Notes: generated by a model from the sequence alone, not told the origin. Positions 33,853-44,236 are shown, counted from the stretch's first letter. The stretch is DNA of 64,000 bases from Dolomedes plantarius (GCA_907164885.2 OU015493.1:64735477-64799476), one strand, 5' to 3'. A program made the numbers and translations.

Positions 33853-34045
33853 TATTATATTAATTAACTATCAAATATAATATTTTCAATTTTTGCACAG
33901 TAAGCACCCACATAATAAAATGTTTATTTTAATGCAAATACATTTGTCAATTTCATGATTATAGATTTTGTGTGACCAACTTGGTCACTTCTGGGGTAAT
34001 TATCCATCAGCAACAAATTTGATTAAAATAGATTGCCATAATATA

Positions 34046-34331
34046 TGTGGGCGCGGGGTTGGAATAAAAGATCCACAACATAAACTAACTAGAAACCATC
34101 GTAAATAACAAAAACAATTACATTTATTTAGAAAGAATTGAAAGAAAAACGTAGTCCGTCCACGACGGAATCCAAAGCGGGAGTCTTAATGTTCTCCCCA
34201 AAACAGAGTAGAGAGGTCGTGATAATGTTCGTGCTAGCGGCGCCCTCTTGCGCCAGACATAATATGCGTTTACAAATAACATTTCATGAAGTTTAAAGTT
34301 CATAGTTAAGAGTTCAGTTCTGCTTTCTACA
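34046..34331 (-). repeat. 3' LTR of the small Gypsy
   Basis: Near-identical partner of 35730-36016. The integrase frame ends inside its first bases (stop at 34327). Confidence 0.9.
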
Positions 34332-35766
34332 AATCGGCCATCCTAGCTGTCATGCGGCCTCGGATGACATTAAGCAATAGGCACTGACAGTCTCTGAAAA
34401 AGAAATAAAATGGAACACACTTACAATACACGGGACCATGCAAGGGATACGCCGGTGCTGACATCGAGTATACAGGACCATGCACGGGAAGCTCTTGTGT
34501 TGACATCGGGTACACGGGACCATGCAGGGGATACTCTGGTGCGGACATCGGATGGCGGGATACCTTGTCAGTCGTCTGAATCGGGGTAGCGGGGATGTCA
34601 TGCCAGTCGTCTAAATCAGGATAGTAGGGATGCCCTGGCTTCGTGTAGTCGGCAGCAGAAGACGTGATGTTAGGACGTTCATGTTGTTCGAATTTGATGG
34701 CACCGCACTGGTCGTGGGACTTGACATTGGTCACTTTGTAGGGACTTAGGAATTTCGGTCGTAATTTCATTTTTGTTCCGTACCACGTAGGCTTGATTGC
34801 ACGTGATTTTCTTGTCTTGTACTTGCATGATTTTTTCCTTTTCTTAAAGGATTTCTGGTTTTCGTCTTGAATCTTAAGGATATTCTTTCTTTCTTCTTCC
34901 TTCATTTTTTCTCTCTTTTTCATCATCGCGTTAAGGTACTCTTCTTCTAAGACTTCTTTCACTCGTATGTCTGTTATGCTTTTTAGTTTCACGCCTGTCA
35001 ACAGTTCGAATGGTGTGAATTTAGTACTTCGAGAAGCGGTACTGTTCATTATTCGTTGGACCATAGACACGTATTTGTACCATTTCGTTGGATCGGAAAT
35101 TGAAAGTTTAGAGAGTATAGGAATTAAAGTTTCATGCATCCTTTCAACTTGACCGTTACCACGGGGAATTCCTGCTGTAATTTTAATATTCTCTATGTCT
35201 TCTTCTACGCAATAGGTCTCAAAATCATTCGAAGTAAATGCGCTTCCTCTGTCACTGATAATTCGTGAAGGATTTCCAAAGGTAGTTTGTTGTAGCTTTA
35301 ACTTTTCTATTGCGTCGCGTGACGATGTCGATTTTACTGGGTATAACCATACAAATTTCGTAAAGGCATCGACAACAGTGAAAATATGTTGATAATTCTT
35401 GTTCGTAGAAGGCATAGGACCTATAAAGTCAATGTGATACGTGCTCAACGGTGAATTTTCTTTTGGGATAGGATTAAGTAAACCTTCTCCTTTGCCACGT
35501 TTTCTGTTACATAGGATACATTCTACGCAGTTGGCAATGACGTTATCAATTTGTTTTCTGGCATTACGTATATAATAATTTTGATTTAAAACGTCTTCGG
35601 TCTTGGATGATGCAAAATGATTTTTATTATGAATTCGTTTGATTATTTCTTTTTCCATTTCTTGAGGCACCATTAAAAGTTCTCTTCCATTTTTATACTT
35701 ATATAAAATCCCACTTCTGACACCATCTTCTGTGGGCGCGGGGTTGGAATAAAAGATCCACAACAT
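34327..35766 (-). CDS. Gypsy integrase in a frame running out of the LTR through the primer-binding site
   Basis: 479 codons without a stop. The first ATG, at 35766, is inside the 5' LTR, and the frame then reads through the primer-binding site (DGVRSGIL) before family sequence starts. HNKNHFASSKTEDVLNQNYY and CVECILC form the HHCC zinc-binding region (about residues 45-88). The catalytic core shows YHIDFIGPM (first Asp), IISDRGSAFTS (second Asp) and GNGQVERMHETL (Glu). A basic region and a short SH3-like part (WYGTKMKLRPKFLSPYKV) follow. The C-terminal tail has three 14-residue repeats of the form MSAPEYPLHGPVYP, encoded by a 42-bp tandem repeat at 34427-34556. The natural start of integrase within pol is lost, so this frame is an accident of deletion. 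Whether it is translated is unknown. Confidence 0.82.
   Translation of the reverse strand: MLWIFYSNPAPTEDGVRSGILYKYKNGRELLMVPQEMEKEIIKRIHNKNHFASSKTEDVLNQNYYIRNARKQIDNVIANCVECILCNRKRGKGEGLLNPIPKENSPLSTYHIDFIGPMPSTNKNYQHIFTVVDAFTKFVWLYPVKSTSSRDAIEKLKLQQTTFGNPSRIISDRGSAFTSNDFETYCVEEDIENIKITAGIPRGNGQVERMHETLIPILSKLSISDPTKWYKYVSMVQRIMNSTASRSTKFTPFELLTGVKLKSITDIRVKEVLEEEYLNAMMKKREKMKEEERKNILKIQDENQKSFKKRKKSCKYKTRKSRAIKPTWYGTKMKLRPKFLSPYKVTNVKSHDQCGAIKFEQHERPNITSSAADYTKPGHPYYPDLDDWHDIPATPIQTTDKVSRHPMSAPEYPLHGPVYPMSTQELPVHGPVYSMSAPAYPLHGPVYCKCVPFYFFFRDCQCLLLNVIRGRMTARMADL
34427..34556 (-). repeat. 42-bp coding tandem repeat, three copies
   Basis: Encodes three 14-residue units with the shared core HGPVY at the C-terminus of the integrase frame. 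Copies differ at a few positions. Confidence 0.85.
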
Positions 35767-36016
35767 AAACTAACTAGAAACCATCGTAAATAACAAAAAC
35801 AATTACATTTATTTAGAAAGAATTGAAAGAAAAACGTAGTCCGTCCACGACGGAATCCAAAGCGGGAGTCTTAATGTTCTCCCCAAAACAGAGTAGAGGG
35901 GTCGTGATAATGTTCGTGCTAGCGGCGCCCTCTTGCGCCAGACATAATATGCGTTTACAAATAACATTTCATGAAGTTTAAAGTTCATAGTTAAGAGTTC
36001 AGTTCTGCTTTCTACA
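35730..36016 (-). repeat. 5' LTR of the small Gypsy
   Basis: Near-identical to 34046-34331. The primer-binding site follows it directly on the minus strand. Confidence 0.9.
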
Positions 36017-37139
36017 TATATATTATATAAATCAAAGTATTAAAACCGAAATACACTAGAATATGTAAAAGTACATGTGTATGTTAGTATCGACCATATT
36101 TATACTACCTAAAATAATTAATCCTACTTATACTTTATTGTATGCGACTGTGTTTATATTCTACAGTCCTGCCCATCATATTCATTAAATCATGATAATG
36201 ATAATCTTGTACTAGTCTTTAATATCAATATTAAGATTTTAAAAAAAAAGCAATGTTTATAAAAAGTCTATATCTTTACCTGTAGCTAAATATCTGAGAG
36301 TGAGTGCCAAACGTTCACCAGGAGGAATACTGTGTCTCATTTGTGTATTTCTTTTTTGTATCAAAGGTAATACTTTTTCAAGCAAATACTCAAAAGATGC
36401 TGTATCCATCCTAATCCAACTTCTATAGCCTTCAGTATCCTAGTATTAAAAAAATAAGATATGTTTAATTTTTCATAATTGTATTTCATGTATAGAAAAT
36501 TTCTATGAGCAAGATATTACAGCAGCCTTTTCAAACATTTCACTAAAACCAAACAGTTGGGGGAAAAAGAAATAATCCTCTTTTAGGGGACTTAAAGAAG
36601 GGTCAAATATTCTGCATAATAATTCTATAAATATTATTTCTATAATAATTTATTAATTCTAGCAAAATTTGAAAGAAAATATCTTACCTGAAGTGCCAGT
36701 TCCCTCATCAAATTCTCATAACATCCTAGTTTATTTCTTTTTTTTTAACCATTCCCTTGTCCAAATTTTTCTTTCAGATTTTTTTCTTCTTGCAATTAAT
36801 GCTGCTGTAAGGCAAATTATTTTAGCACATATCGTTTTTTTAGATGATATGCTCATAAAATTGGATGGAGCCATGATTTGAATAGGTTATGTTCGAGTGA
36901 GCAATCGATTCGTAATACATGCGCTAAGAAATTTGTATGCTATGCCTAAAGCCTAATGGTCGATAACAGGATTGGTACGGTAACCCGTCCACTTCGGTTT
37001 GCGAATCCGTTTGTCAAACTCCAGCAACCCTTCACAGACACTCCGCGAGGAGAAATGCTTGACGAAAAGCTTAAAGTTTCACCAAATTCTTCAGTGTGAT
37101 ACGGGTTTTAGTTGACGACAATAAAAATTCTTTAAACTA

Positions 37140-38445
37140 CAGGGTGGCTAATAAATACTGTGACAAATATCGAATCATTTAATTACACACAGATGAAATA
37201 GAAAATGGAAAATACAACAATATTATGAACATTATACATGAAAGTTTACCATGAAATAATTTTACTCGAATCGACCGCCATCTTTTTTCGATTGCTAAAT
37301 ATAATCTCTTACGCCACTGTCCTATTGTGGCACGAATCATTTTATGAGGTAATTTGTCCCATTCACTCCGTATGGAAGCTTTGAGGGAGTCCAAACTTCT
37401 GTGCTGCTTAGCATTTACTTTAGACTCTAAAATCCCCCAAATGCAATAGTCTAAAGGATTTAGATCTGGTGAAGAAGGTGGCCAATCTTCTTGCTTGATA
37501 AACTTCGGGCAATTGGCATGGAGCCATTCCTGTGTTGTTTTGGATAGGTGGGACGGTGCAGAATCTTGCTGAAATATCCAATTCTTTTTGGGATACAATC
37601 TGTTAGCATGTGGTAATAAACGTGTAGCCAATACTTCCTGTTTGTAATATTCAGCATTGATTTTTACCCCTTTATCGATGAATTTCAGAGGTAGTTTTCC
37701 ATTGTGTGACACTGCAGCCCAAACCATAACAGAATTCTTGTTCTGAAAGCGTTTAACAGTTCGAAGATTTTCAGGTATATCCTCGAAGGTTGCTGAATAT
37801 ACAACATCATTTTTAGCATTATAACTTTGTTCTGTACAAAACAGCTTCTCATCAGAGAAAATTATTTTTTCAACACTTTTGCTACCGTGCCGGTTCAGCA
37901 ATTTCTTACATCTTTGTAACTTTTTTACTATTTGTGCAGTAGTCAAACCTTGAACTTTTCTTTTGCGATAAGGGCGAAAACCCAGGTCTTCATTTATGAT
38001 AAGTTGCATAGTTCTGCGACTGATGTTCTCTTCTGCAGCCATTTTATTTGCAGAACGTTGTGGATTTCTTCATATCTTTTCACGAATTCTTTTGATACGT
38101 TCTTTTGTACGAACAGTGCGTGGACGACCGGACCTTGGTCGATCTTTACAGCTATTGGTATCCAATAATAGATTTATAGTCCTATATATAAACGTCCTAT
38201 TAAAACCAAGGCATTTTAATTGCTTAAATATTTTACATGCAGAAAATCCGCGATCAAAAAGCTGTTTAACCATTAACCTTTTGGCTTCCATCTTTAAAAA
38301 TATTCTACATGTTTTACTTTAAACAAAAATCGTCTGCGTTTACAAAAAGTTGCCAATCACACAAATAGATAGATAAATTGTTTTTCCAAATGATTAAAAT
38401 TAACTCTTATTTTTTGGAGTGTTACAGTATTTATTAGCCACCCTG
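37140..38445 (-). mobile_element. maT-type mariner, copy 2, inverted relative to copy 1
   Basis: The same terminal repeats as copy 1, TA outside both ends (37138-37139 and 38446-38447), and nearly the same length. It lies at the right junction between Harbinger sequence and the resumed Gypsy sequence. Confidence 0.95.
37225..38291 (-). pseudogene. Mariner transposase, DD37D (maT), copy 2, one stop and a terminal frameshift
   Basis: Starts at the ATG at 38291. TGA at 38070-38072 replaces an Arg codon (codon 74), after which the frame is open to the end. All three catalytic blocks are intact: IIFSDEKLF, FQQDSAPSH and SPDLNPLDYCIWG. Near the end a one-base gain in an A-run changes the last residues and lets the frame run on to 37179. 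The lesions differ from those of copy 1. Confidence 0.92.
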
Positions 38446-38447
38446 TA

Positions 38448-39390
38448 TAGTAGGAACTCGCTAGGTAATGATGATATTATTTCAAGTTTCCATCCGAATG
38501 AGGATGCTGTAGGCCAGGTTGATAATATGGTTTTAAATAAAGTACATGAAAACCATACTGAGAGTCAGGATGAAAAGTTGACACAGAGTTATACTGTAAG
38601 TAGTTTAGCTGATGCTTCGGAAGTTATAGACGTAGGTTGTATTAAAACGCACCAGTACGAAAAGCTTAATCTTCCTAAAACTGAAGCAGTGTTAAAGAAT
38701 TTAAATGATAACGATTCTGATGTCGCAAGTTTCAAAGAGACTTTTTCGTCAAAAGAGGATAAAACTAAAGTTAAGGGGGATAAAAAACGTGAAAAAGCGC
38801 CTTCAGGTTCCAGCATTAAAACTGCTAATACTGAAGTAATTAAGGCGGTAAACAAGAAGTCGTATAAGCACAAATACCAAAAACAGAGTCAGTTTGTTGA
38901 AAAACATGACACAAGTAGAGAGATAAAGCCAGTAACTAAACACGTTGGTGCGGCGTATAAATTTGACAAAATAGAATATGCATTAAAATTTAATGCCTAT
39001 ACTCTAAAAAGTACGGAGAAAAGTAAAGTGTGCACTACAAAACCTCCATCTAAGGATGAACGTGGCACACATAAGGTACACAAGGTTATCAAAAGGAAGA
39101 ATGACAATTTTAAAGCTCCTTTGCATAAGTACAGGAAACGGAAGATTTCTGCCGCCCAGCAAGGTTGGCCTCCTCCCAAGAGACCTCCTGTCCATCGTCA
39201 AGCCGGACCAGCGCCTCAGGACCAACGACCTGCTGCACGAAGGATGCCCACACGGTCAACGAATACCTTTACTAGGACTGCGACCATCAAGAGAGGTCCC
39301 ACGGATTGGACAGACTGGTGCAAGGAAGTTGCTGCATTCATGAGGAACAAGTCTTGTATCAACTTTCTTATTCTAACTCCCACCCTTTAA
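38448..39390 (+). CDS. Second open frame of the Gypsy element, function not recognised
   Basis: An open frame of about 314 codons entered from the mariner end. Its true start is lost with the insertion. The first 110 residues are acidic and Ser-rich. The middle and end are very basic, with Lys/Arg clusters (KYRKRKISAAQQGWPPPKRP, then RRMPTRSTNTFTRTATIKRG). I recognise no catalytic motif, no membrane segment and no envelope-like feature. Position, strand and lack of stops tie it to gag upstream; it may be the 3' continuation of a gag-like polyprotein. I do not assign a function. Confidence 0.5.
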
Positions 39391-39928
39391 TAAAACCGAA
39401 CCAAATTGGTTTGAAATTTCCCATTATATACTGTGTAAACATTTTGAGGGGAAGGGGTGAGCCACTGGAAAAAAAACGGCATACTGTTGTTTCATAAATT
39501 TTTGAAGGGGACATGTAGTGACTAGAAAAAAAAAAATACATACTGCACAATATACCAATTAACCACTAATGTACTAACTTCACAAAAAAATAACACATGT
39601 ACATTATAAATTGGGGGAGAGCAGATACAGTCAAGAAATGTCATGCTGTGCAATTGTGTTGTCACTTTTAATTAAAATAGATATTTTAGGGCGCAGTTGG
39701 CAGCCCAGTATCCGCAACTCTGCAAATCCACTGTTTGATGGTGTCACCTGGACCCTTCGGGGTTAGTTTTGTAAAATGGTAGTGGCGTTTTTCCCCCACA
39801 CAACGTGTGGAAGGTTTTTTGGCTTTGCCACCCATTATGTAAAAAGTCAGACCAGCACGCGTTTTCAATTAGTTAACTGAAGCCGTTCAGACCTCAGTTA
39901 CCTAATTTTTTTTTTCGAGGGAGGCCAG
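39391..39928 (+). other. 3' non-coding part of the Gypsy element with polypurine tract
   Basis: No open frame of note. A purine-rich tract (GAGGGAGGCCAG, 39917-39928) lies directly before the right LTR, the usual place of the plus-strand primer. Confidence 0.7.
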
Positions 39929-40362
39929 TGTAAGGTATACACAAGATTCGATTCACAAGAATCGAACTTTTGAGTGAATTAAAGAAGCTGCTTTAGATAT
40001 GCTAATTTCGGCATACGCGCTTAGTATAAATACCGAGCAGCGTCATTAATGAAAGGAGAGGTTGTTAAGGTTGAAAAGGTGTTATCCTGCGCTAGTGCTT
40101 AGCGGGCCAGAAGTTTACATGGCAGTACTGCTGGTTTGACTTACTGTTCGTGAGTATAAAAATATATTGTTCTTGAAAGCTGTGTTTATACATTCCGTAC
40201 AAGTAGTACGCATGTTTATTGCTGTAAAAGCCAATTATATGTGCAACGAATTCAATAAACATTGTTTCATGTATAAACTGTGTTTGCTTCAAATTCAAAT
40301 AGAGTGCCACTTCAAATTATATACACCCAAGTCTGGGTAGAAGTGAGCAAAGATTCTCTATA
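39929..40362 (+). repeat. 3' LTR of the Gypsy element
   Basis: 434 bp, with about eight differences from the 5' LTR by eye (for example near 40034, 40110 and 40214). Followed by the CAGT duplication. Confidence 0.9.
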
Positions 40363-40424
40363 CAGTTCCTCATATCGTCCCCATTTTTTTTAATGGTCAA
40401 CGACACAAGATGTTGGTTGTCCAT

Positions 40425-41773
40425 TGTCATAGGGACATGACAGTAGTGTTACGGCCAGGGACAGGAGCATGGAAAAGTACAAAATAAAATAAAATAATTG
40501 TTAAATGCAATAAAGAAACAGGGCAATAAAAGAGAAGGGAAGAAAGCCATAGACCGGAACGAAATTTAGAAATAGTGTTTGTAGCAATAAATAGAAGATA
40601 AAAGTTGAAGAGAGTGAGTTGCAAGAAGAGAATAAAAGAAAATTTATGATGGCTATAAAACAGCCCACCCTACTTGAAGCCAAAGCATGGGGAAAAGTTA
40701 AAATTGAGGGAGAATGTATAAATCCCGCTCTCGACGCGCATTGTTAAAAGGGGATTGAGGAGAGGCAGCACGGACGAATGGCGATGGCATGATAATTTCC
40801 AGATAACCAATGGAAATTATAAGAGGCGGAGACATTAGTAAGAAAATATATGAAATAAAAAATAGTGTGAAGGCAGAGAGATAACCTGAGAAGTGAGAGT
40901 CAGTCAGAAGTTTGTGAGAGGTAGAAGTGGTGTCAATGCATACAGACGTATGAGAAAAAAAAAGTTAGTGAACCGATGCTGACAGTGCCCAAGTGTCCCA
41001 TGCCGAGTGTCTGCAATAAGCGACGGAGCCGTATTCGAGTGCAGTAAAAGTTTGGAGATAGAAGTTGTCGAGCGCCCAGTGTCCCATGCCGAGTGTCTGC
41101 AATGAACGACGGAGCCGTATTCCAGATAAGAAGATGCCCGAATTCCGTTTGATGATAAAGACGACGAATTCATCATTACGAGTGCCAGCTGCCCAGAGGG
41201 ATTCAACCGTCATCTGCTGAGGTACCGACTTTGCGTTTCCCTTTTATATTGTATCATTGCTTCTCAGTGTGTAGTCATAATAATTAAGATAAGAGCGCGA
41301 TGAGTATAGGTTTTGAATATAAGATGTTGAGTAATAGACCGATAATTCGTACCAACAATTTAATATAATGTTTTGCATATATATATGAATTAATTTAGTA
41401 GGAATAAAATTGAAAATAATATGTATAGAGGCAGTATGAAATATTGTTATAATAAGTGAATGAATCAAACATAGGTGTCGTAAAGAATTAATTTAGTAGG
41501 AATGAAGTTATGAATAATGTGTAAATGCCGGAGGAAATATTGAGTAATTTTGGAGTGTATTATTTATGTGTGTTAATATTCAATAAATTGATTTGTCAAT
41601 ATAACCAGAGTTAATTTCCATTATTTGGGAAGCACATCAATGTACTAGCCACAATCATGAACCAATAGGTTACTAAATCAAAATCATAATTAATAAATAT
41701 AATTAATATAAGAATAATAAAAATAAACTCTCCTTCCCAATCATTTAAAATAATTTAAACAATCACGGTTACA
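40425..41773. mobile_element. Solo LTR, 1,349 bp, perfect 5-bp target duplication
   Basis: The insert begins TGTCATAGGGACATGACA (itself a short hairpin) and ends CACGGTTACA, with TCCAT at 40420-40424 and 41774-41778. Unit A of the tandem duplication shows the same locus without the insert (TTATCCATTCAATAA near 25451), which confirms the borders. It has no coding capacity. An AATAAA lies at 41582. The internal part of the parent element was presumably lost by LTR-LTR recombination. Confidence 0.88.
40993..41122. repeat. 44-bp direct repeat, two copies 86 bp apart, in the solo LTR
   Basis: GTGTCCCATGCCGAGTGTCT and the next 24 bases (40993-41036) recur at 41079-41122 with two or three changes. 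Confidence 0.88.
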
Positions 41774-42629
41774 TCCATTCAATAAAGTCATTTTCATTTC
41801 TTCCTAAGAGTACTGATTTTTTTTTCTATTACTTGTCAAGTGCCTCCTAAATGTCTTTGTATATCTCCTTCTAACATTCTATTTCCAATGTACCTACACA
41901 GTGATAACACTCAGAGCTCCTTATTTGAACTAAACTATCCCAACGACGTCGAAAACCCTCACACAGTTTTCAAATACCATTCCACAAAATCCTGTTGAAA
42001 TTTAACTATTTAAATCCTTTTATCGCCAGCTTTACAAAATTGTTTTATAACAGTGCAGTTCAAACACGATTTGTTTATAGCTAATTCAATTTGAAACGCT
42101 GTGGAAGAATAATTTTCAATTTGATAGTGACAAAGAAACAACTTTCTCGGCCGAATGTCGTACATTAGAACAATAATCCACAGGTTAGGAGTATTTGCAT
42201 AAATTTGATTACCCTGACAGTATCGACTCAGTATAAGTTGCTTGGTGATGGTAGTCAGATTACTGATCAATTATTAACAGAAACATTTCATGAAAAATAA
42301 CAAATGAAAGTAAATTAAAAGTAATGTCAGGAAAACAGGAAATCTCTTTTGCCCTCACAACAGTTAATTCTGCAGATTTAATCGAACTTAGTTTTGATTT
42401 ATTACGCTCGGTATATAAAAATGTGGAGGAGCCATTTTTTTCTGTATTATAGCTCTTCTTGGGAGGGCAATCATATTAAAAAGAAAAAAGCCATCGGCGC
42501 GAAATAACATAATCCTTCTTCTATTCAAAAAGTGATTGGTTTATATTAGTCTCCCTATACATTAGGGAGGTATTATTCGGATAATTAATACATTTAAAAC
42601 GCTACTTGATCGTAATGCCATTTCTTTTT

Positions 42630-43620
42630 TCTGCTAGCAAAAGACTGCATTCTGTATCGAGTGAAATGTATTTTCGGCAGACAGGATTAAAAATTGAACC
42701 TTTTAAGGGGAAGAAAGTATTTTTGTTCATTGAAGACTAAAGAGATTATTAAAATTAATTAAGAATGATACACGATATGTAAATATAAATTAGAAGCTTT
42801 TGTTTCGTAGTTTTTCTTCCTTTATCTTTGACACGTTAATATTTGTTTTCCTTATTCTTCGATAGCCCAATAATTACGTGTTGATCGTGGCCCCATGCTG
42901 CATTTTAAACACTACTTCATCGTTCTGCCTTCGCTCCCTTTTTTGTGTGCTTTTAGAAAGATAAAAGTCTATGTTGGAGCGTAATGTATTTTCAGCAGAA
43001 TGGGAAAGGAATTAAAAACTTAGCCTTTTTTGGGGGGAGGGAGGTGTAAAAAGTATTTTACTTCACTCTAGAAAATGAATTTGGTAAATTTAATTAAGAA
43101 CAATACGTGAGATGTAAGCGATGAGATACGTTAAAAGCTTTTTTTACATACTTTTTTACATCTGTCTTTGATGTAAGGAAGTTTGCTATCCTTACTCTGC
43201 ATCGATAGCTCGACCATAACACGTATGTCATAGCCCCTCGCACCCCTAATAGGTGAATTTTAAACGCCACTTCGTCGGAATGACTTCTTTTTTTTTTACG
43301 CTTGTAAAAAAAGGGCTAATTACATGCTGGGCGTGATGTATTTTGGGAAGAATGGAAATGACGAAAAACTGAATCTTTTAGTCAGGTTAAAGTACCTTAT
43401 TTGATTTTAGATAAAGAAATTGGAATCTTCAACAAAGAACTATATAGGAAATATAAGAATTCATAAGAAATTTTATTTTCATGCCTTTTTTACTCCTTGA
43501 GTCTTCGATAGTGGAACATTTGTTACCATTATCATTCTTCGGTAGCTTGAAAATGGGGTTCCTGATCCCATGCCACTCCCATCTTCACCGATCATTTGCT
43601 TCCAAAAACAGCAAAATCCC
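42630..43620 (+). repeat. Three ~330-bp tandem subrepeats in unit B
   Basis: Blocks start near 42630, 42951 and 43296 and match, one for one, the three blocks of unit A at 26320-27310. Each block resembles its counterpart in the other unit more than its neighbours, so the triplet predates the duplication of the whole unit. Confidence 0.78.
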
Positions 43621-43921
43621 TTACAGCAAAGTCTATCTAATCTCAGTTTCAACCTTCCCTTGGCATTGTGTTAAACCATAATGATACGTAGCAATTTCAA
43701 CATCGCAAATCCATATAAGTAGGGAGACAAGTGCTCCCAATACATCTACTTAATGTGTATAGAAGCACCTCCGGAAAATTGGGGGAAATTTTTGCAACGA
43801 ATATTGATGACTGTCTTTTTCAACTGATAGAGTTTTTTGCATTCCGAATTTGAAACGCTTTTACATCGATTTGAGGCTAATGGCACAATGAACTTTGTAT
43901 CAGGCACTATCCACTGATAAA

Positions 43922-44090
43922 GGAGAACTCAAAATATAGCTTAGGTAGATATATCTTAACTGCGTAACGCCTTATGTCACCCATTATTCATAGGATATGG
44001 AGAATTCAAGATATAGCTTACGCAAAAATAGATTAGCTGCATAATGTGTTAGCCCACCAACTGTCCGCAAGTTATGAAGAATTCAAGATT
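43922..44090 (+). repeat. 77-bp tandem repeat, about 2.2 copies
   Basis: GGAGAACTCAAAATATAGCT at 43922, GGAGAATTCAAGATATAGCT at 43999 and GAAGAATTCAAGAT at 44076 mark the starts of successive, diverged units. Confidence 0.75.
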
Positions 44091-44204
44091 CATGCGAAAT
44101 TGCTTCAAAGTGAAAATTTATTTTGACGTAGTATAGTTAAATATTTCAATTTATTCATGTGTTTAATAACTGAATAATCGGAATGTATTATTTCCTTTTT
44201 TGTG

Positions 44205-44236
44205 AAGTAACTTGTTTGAGCTTAAACAAGTTACTT
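44205..44236. repeat. 32-bp near-perfect palindrome
   Basis: AAGTAACTTGTTTGAG is followed at once by its complement with one mismatch near the centre. No gene is nearby. Confidence 0.85.

Larger units (their letters stand above)
34046..36016 (-). mobile_element. Small Gypsy element, integrase-only deletion derivative
   Basis: Direct repeats of about 286 bp (34046-34331 and 35730-36016) begin TGTAGAAAGCAG and end CGCCCACA on the minus strand, so TG...CA. They are almost identical by eye, which means a recent insertion. TATA flanks both sides, a weak but acceptable target duplication. The 1.4-kb interior holds a primer-binding site next to the minus-strand 5' LTR (TGGTGTCAGAAGTGGGAT near 35722-35705) fused directly to integrase. 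Gag, protease, reverse transcriptase and RNase H are missing. Confidence 0.88.
33190..36874 (-). pseudogene. Harbinger transposase, N-terminal exons only, interrupted
   Basis: Three minus-strand exons with GT-AG borders. Exon 1, 36688-36874, starts at the ATG at 36874, reads IWTREWLKK and, after a one-base gain in an A-run, LGCYENLMRELALQ. Exon 2, 36279-36440, reads DTEGYRSWIRMDTASFEYLL, then IPPGERLALTLRYLATG. Exon 3, about 33190-33283, reads GETWQSLSFHFRIAQNTISG, then ILPLVCKAI. This is the conserved N-terminal region and helix-turn-helix of PIF/Harbinger (DDE_Tnp_4) transposases. I cannot find the DDE catalytic exon in 32440-33190, so it seems lost. Intron 2 has been invaded by a Tigger MITE (33502-33852) and a small Gypsy (34046-36016). 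Confidence 0.75.
27721..40362 (+). mobile_element. Gypsy-type LTR retrotransposon with nested elements
   Basis: Two direct 434-bp LTRs (27721-28154 and 39929-40362) begin TGTAAGGTATACACAAG and differ at about eight positions by eye. CAGT flanks the element at 27717-27720 and 40363-40366. After the left LTR comes a primer-binding site, then gag. A purine-rich tract precedes the right LTR. No protease, reverse transcriptase or integrase of this element is visible, so even without the nested elements it appears non-autonomous. The 3' third carries a second reading frame of unknown function. Confidence 0.88.
27336..43645 (+). repeat. Tandem duplication, unit B, interrupted
   Basis: Unit B consists of three segments, 27336-27720, 40367-40424 and 41779-43645, together about 2.3 kb. 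The Gypsy element at 27721-40362 and the solo LTR at 40425-41773 account for the gaps, each with its own target duplication. The segments match unit A in order. The duplication therefore predates both LTR insertions. Confidence 0.83.

Noticed and set aside
38448..39390. Envelope gene of an errantivirus-like Gypsy
   Set aside because: No signal peptide, transmembrane segment or cysteine pattern; the frame is strongly charged.
43922..44090. Possible CRISPR-like array
   Set aside because: 77-bp diverged tandem units without unique spacers, in a eukaryotic genome.
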